Source of the DNA: JAENVU01 sp963756815
GTDB lineage: Bacteria > Actinomycetota > Acidimicrobiia > IMCC26256 > JAENVU01
Direction of reading: 5' to 3'
Assembly: GCA_963756815.1 (NCBI GenBank)
Contig: CAVWPR010000008.1
Location: 124,001-188,000 of the forward strand
Length of the DNA stretch: 64,000 bases
The notes under the pieces: model-generated
Database searches by the model: none
What the model was told of the DNA's origin: nothing
The model's input: the letters and a program-made list of their open reading frames with translations, nothing else
Shown: positions 62,099 to 64,000 of the stretch, one piece after another
Numbering within the stretch: the stretch's first letter is position 1
Layout: each line of letters opens with the position of its first letter
Translations under genes and position numbers: made by a program

Positions 62099-62707
62099 CG
62101 CACTGCCGGCGGATGCGCATCCGCGTCCTCGCGTCCAGGGCGGGTCACTCGATCGGCGGACGGCGTCGGGGCGGCGCTCCGATCGGAAGCGCTCGTAGAC
62201 GACCACCGGGACGCGGTGCTGCGGGTGCACGGTGGCGCGTTCGAGGGACATGCCGAGCTTGCGCATGACGCCGGTGGACGCGTGGTTGTCGGGATGGGCG
62301 ATGCTGACGATGCGGTCGAGCCCCGCCCGGTCGAACCCGAAGTCGCGTGCCGCGAGCGCGCCCTCGGTCGCATAGCCCCGACCCCATGCCGCCCGCGCCA
62401 GCCGCCACCCGATCTCGACCGCGGGCATGATCTCGGGGAGGAAGTCGGGCACGGCGAGACCCACGAAGCCGACACAGGTGTCCTCGCCGGGGCGGGTCAC
62501 GCACCAGAGCCCGAACCCGCGCTCCGCCCAGGTCGTGCCGAAGCTCGCCATCGCGGCGCCGGCCTGCTCACGCGTCTGCGGCGTGCCCGGCCCGATGAAG
62601 CGCATCACCTCCGGATCGGCGCACAGCGCGGCGTAGGCGTCGAGGTCGCGGTCCTCCCAACCCCGGAGCACGAGGCGCTCGGTCTCGATGCGCGGTGCCT
62701 CAGTCAT
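62096..62707 (-). CDS. GNAT acetyltransferase, RimJ/RimL type
   Basis: This 203-residue protein has IETERLVLRGWEDRDLDAYA at the start, VEIGWRLARAAWGRGYATEG (acetyl-CoA loop) and AHPDNHASTGVMRKLGMSLE (motif B). The last 25 residues are basic and probably unstructured. The ATG at 62707 overlaps the stop of the SDR remnant by eight bases, which hints that an SDR gene once preceded it in the operon. The substrate is unknown. Confidence 0.87.
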   Translation of the reverse strand: MTEAPRIETERLVLRGWEDRDLDAYAALCADPEVMRFIGPGTPQTREQAGAAMASFGTTWAERGFGLWCVTRPGEDTCVGFVGLAVPDFLPEIMPAVEIGWRLARAAWGRGYATEGALAARDFGFDRAGLDRIVSIAHPDNHASTGVMRKLGMSLERATVHPQHRVPVVVYERFRSERRPDAVRRSSDPPWTRGRGCASAGSA

Positions 62708-62770
62708 GGAGCGTGGCGCCGCCGTCGACCGTGAGCATCTGGCCGGTGACGACGACGCGGTCGGCGCCGC
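62700..62770 (-). pseudogene. 3' remnant of a short-chain dehydrogenase gene
   Basis: After the stop of the PuuD-like gene, one frame reads GADRVVVTGQMLTVDGGATL, HD, stop. The VTGQ-L-VDGG block is the usual C-terminal signature of SDR enzymes. No other part of an SDR is present; the sequence upstream belongs to the PuuD-like gene. It is either a real deletion scar or a misassembly. Confidence 0.6.
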
Positions 62771-63497
62771 TCACCGGCGGGCCGCGTCGACGAAGGCGTC
62801 GAACAGTCCCTGCTGGGCCGGGTCGACGGCCGCGGTGTCCTCGGGGTGCCACTGGACCGCGGTCACCCACGCGGGGCCGTCGAGCTCGACGGCCTCCACG
62901 ATCCCGTCGTCGCCGCGCGCGGTGACGTGCAGGCCCCGGCCGAGCCGGTCGATCGCCTGGTGGTGGTGACACGAGCACCGCGGCCGCGCCGTGCCCATCG
63001 CGGCGCCGGCGCGCGTCTCGGGTTCGACCGACGACCTCGTGCACGTTCTGGCCCCCCTCGACGCCCGGCGTGCCGTGCCCGGGGAACTCGTCGGTGATGT
63101 GCTGGGCGAGCGTGCCGCCCAGGGCGACGTTGAGCACCTGCGTGCCACGACAGATGGCCAGGAGCGGGAGCGACAGCTCGAGCGCGGCGTTGCCCAGCGC
63201 GAACTCGAACTCGTCGCGCAGCGGGCTGGTGCCGTAGGTCTGCTCGGCGCGCGGCTCGCCGTACCGCTCGGGGATCACGTCACCGCCGCCGGGCAGGAGG
63301 AGCCCGTCGAAGCGCTCGAGCATCGCGAGCGCCTCGCCGTGATCGAGATGGCGCGGGCCGAGCACCGCCTCCTGCGCGCCGGCACGCTGCAGCGACTCGA
63401 CGTACATGGCCTGGATGGCGACGGCCGGGTCGGCCCATCCGTCGACGCGGCCGGCCGTCATCGGATAGGCGGGGAGCGCGATCAGGGGCGCGGGCAT
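62771..63497 (-). CDS. gamma-glutamyl-GABA hydrolase-like class I glutamine amidotransferase (PuuD-like), frameshifted
   Basis: About 241 residues. It has RFDGLLLPGGGDVIPERYGE, the nucleophile Cys in LPLLAICRGTQVLNVALGG, the substrate-loop HHHQ in RCSCHHHQAIDRLGRGLHV and the His-Glu pair in VTAVQWHPEDTAAVD. The +1 slip lies near 63025, after NVHEVV. It is 12 bases downstream of a glutamine-synthetase-like gene. Together they match the gamma-glutamylation route of putrescine or other amines, in which this enzyme frees the product from glutamate. Confidence 0.88.
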
Positions 63498-63509
63498 CCG
63501 GACCGTCGC

Positions 63510-64000
63510 TCAGATCTGCTCGAAGTTGCGGCGCCGCTCCCAGTCGGTGACCGCGCGGTTGAACGTGTGCCACTCCTGCTCGGCCGTGTTCACCAGGTGG
63601 TGGTGCACCGCGGGTCCGAACGCGTCCTGCGCGACGGTCGACGACCGGAACAGCTCGATGGCCTCCACCAGGGTCGAGGGCACGTGGGGCAGGTCGGGCG
63701 CGTCGTAGGCGTTGCCCACGAACGGCTCCGGTGGCTCGACGCGGTTGGCCACGCCGTGCAGCCCGCCGGCGATGATCGCCGCGTAGGCGAGGTACGGGTT
63801 CACGTCGGCGCCGGGGATGCGCGACTCCACGCGGTACGCCGGTCCGTGACCGACGAGCCGGTAGCCGCACGTGCGGTTGTCGTGGCCCCACGCGAGCGCG
63901 GTCGGCGCCCACGACTCCGGCTGGTAGCGCTTGTAGCTGTTGACGTACGGGGCGAACATCCACGCCAGCTCGCGCCCGGTGGCGACGATCCCGCCGAGCC
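63510..64000 (-). CDS. glutamine-synthetase-like enzyme (PuuA/GlnA type), start beyond the window
   Basis: 163 C-terminal residues are visible; the gene begins outside the window. YVNSYKRYQPESWAPTALAW is the conserved GS block (N-S-Y-K-R), followed by NRTCGYRLVG and VESRIPGADVNPYLAYAAII (the ADxNPY motif). The TCGYR variation and the PuuD-like neighbour suggest a gamma-glutamylpolyamine or gamma-glutamylethanolamide synthetase rather than a main nitrogen-assimilation GlnA. Confidence 0.88.
   Translation of the reverse strand, partial: LGGIVATGRELAWMFAPYVNSYKRYQPESWAPTALAWGHDNRTCGYRLVGHGPAYRVESRIPGADVNPYLAYAAIIAGGLHGVANRVEPPEPFVGNAYDAPDLPHVPSTLVEAIELFRSSTVAQDAFGPAVHHHLVNTAEQEWHTFNRAVTDWERRRNFEQI

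Noticed and set aside
1..64000. tRNA, rRNA, CRISPR array, insertion sequence or prophage
   Set aside because: I saw no clover-leaf or T-loop consensus, no regularly spaced repeats, and no transposase, integrase or phage structural motif.

Overview
The window is about 70% GC and densely packed with genes on both strands. WhiB, Ku/LigD-polymerase, F420-type LLM oxidoreductases, a mycothiol-type maleylpyruvate isomerase fold, a GPGG small membrane protein, a MarP-like protease and many leaderless start codons point to an actinobacterium. The heterotrophic acyl-CoA/amidohydrolase/LLM gene content and the fused branched-chain-type transporter suit class Acidimicrobiia best. That placement is inference; there is no rRNA gene. 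About 19 of some 67 genes carry one or more single-base frameshifts (about 26 in all, nearly all +1 and often in GGG or CCC runs), so the sequence is probably a draft long-read or metagenome assembly. I list those genes as whole CDSs and give the break points.

1-9.7 kb is a general-stress region. It holds two SigB/SigF-class sigma factors, a PAS/GAF/PP2C/HATPase phosphatase, two STAS anti-anti-sigma proteins and an HATPase anti-sigma kinase. Next to them are an encapsulin operon (38-aa peptide, DUF2231 membrane protein, encapsulated ferritin with cargo peptide, shell), a GPGG membrane peptide, a WhiB protein, a small anchored protein and a PRC-barrel protein. Eight sites resembling SigF promoters (GTTN-N15/17-GGGNAN) precede these transcription units, so they look like one regulon.

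9.7-15.2 kb carries NHEJ genes (LigD polymerase, Ku) divergently arranged, a PhyH-type dioxygenase, a GNAT acetyltransferase, a signal-less periplasmic-binding-type protein and a hexapeptide acetyltransferase. 15.2-24.0 kb is one transport operon read leftwards: a LivH-LivM permease fusion, an MFS-LivF-LivG fusion and two paralogous substrate-binding proteins. 24.2-28 kb has a TetR/haloalkane-dehalogenase operon with a perfect 25-bp operator, a thioesterase and an acyl-CoA ligase.

28-45 kb holds catabolic genes: thioesterase, N-acyl-D-amino-acid deacylase type amidohydrolase, acyl-CoA ligase, isochorismatase-like protein, DinB protein, ACMSD-type amidohydrolase and class I aldolase. It ends with an ALDH plus three LLM oxidoreductases behind a perfect KstR-type palindrome, which hints at steroid metabolism. 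45-52 kb has a GT-C glycosyltransferase and two DUF202 proteins. It also has an aromatic-catabolism-like operon (FAH hydrolase, extradiol-type VOC protein, flavin-split-barrel protein, FAD monooxygenase) facing a GntR regulator across a 25-bp bidirectional leaderless promoter. 52-59.7 kb holds two more acyl-CoA ligases, a Bax-inhibitor-1 protein, two SDRs, a cyclase-type hydrolase and a methyltransferase. 59.7-64 kb holds a GDT1-type cation transporter, a MarP-like protease and a gamma-glutamyl polyamine-type pair (glutamine-synthetase-like and PuuD-like) followed by an SDR remnant.

No tRNA, rRNA, CRISPR array, insertion sequence or phage gene was recognised.
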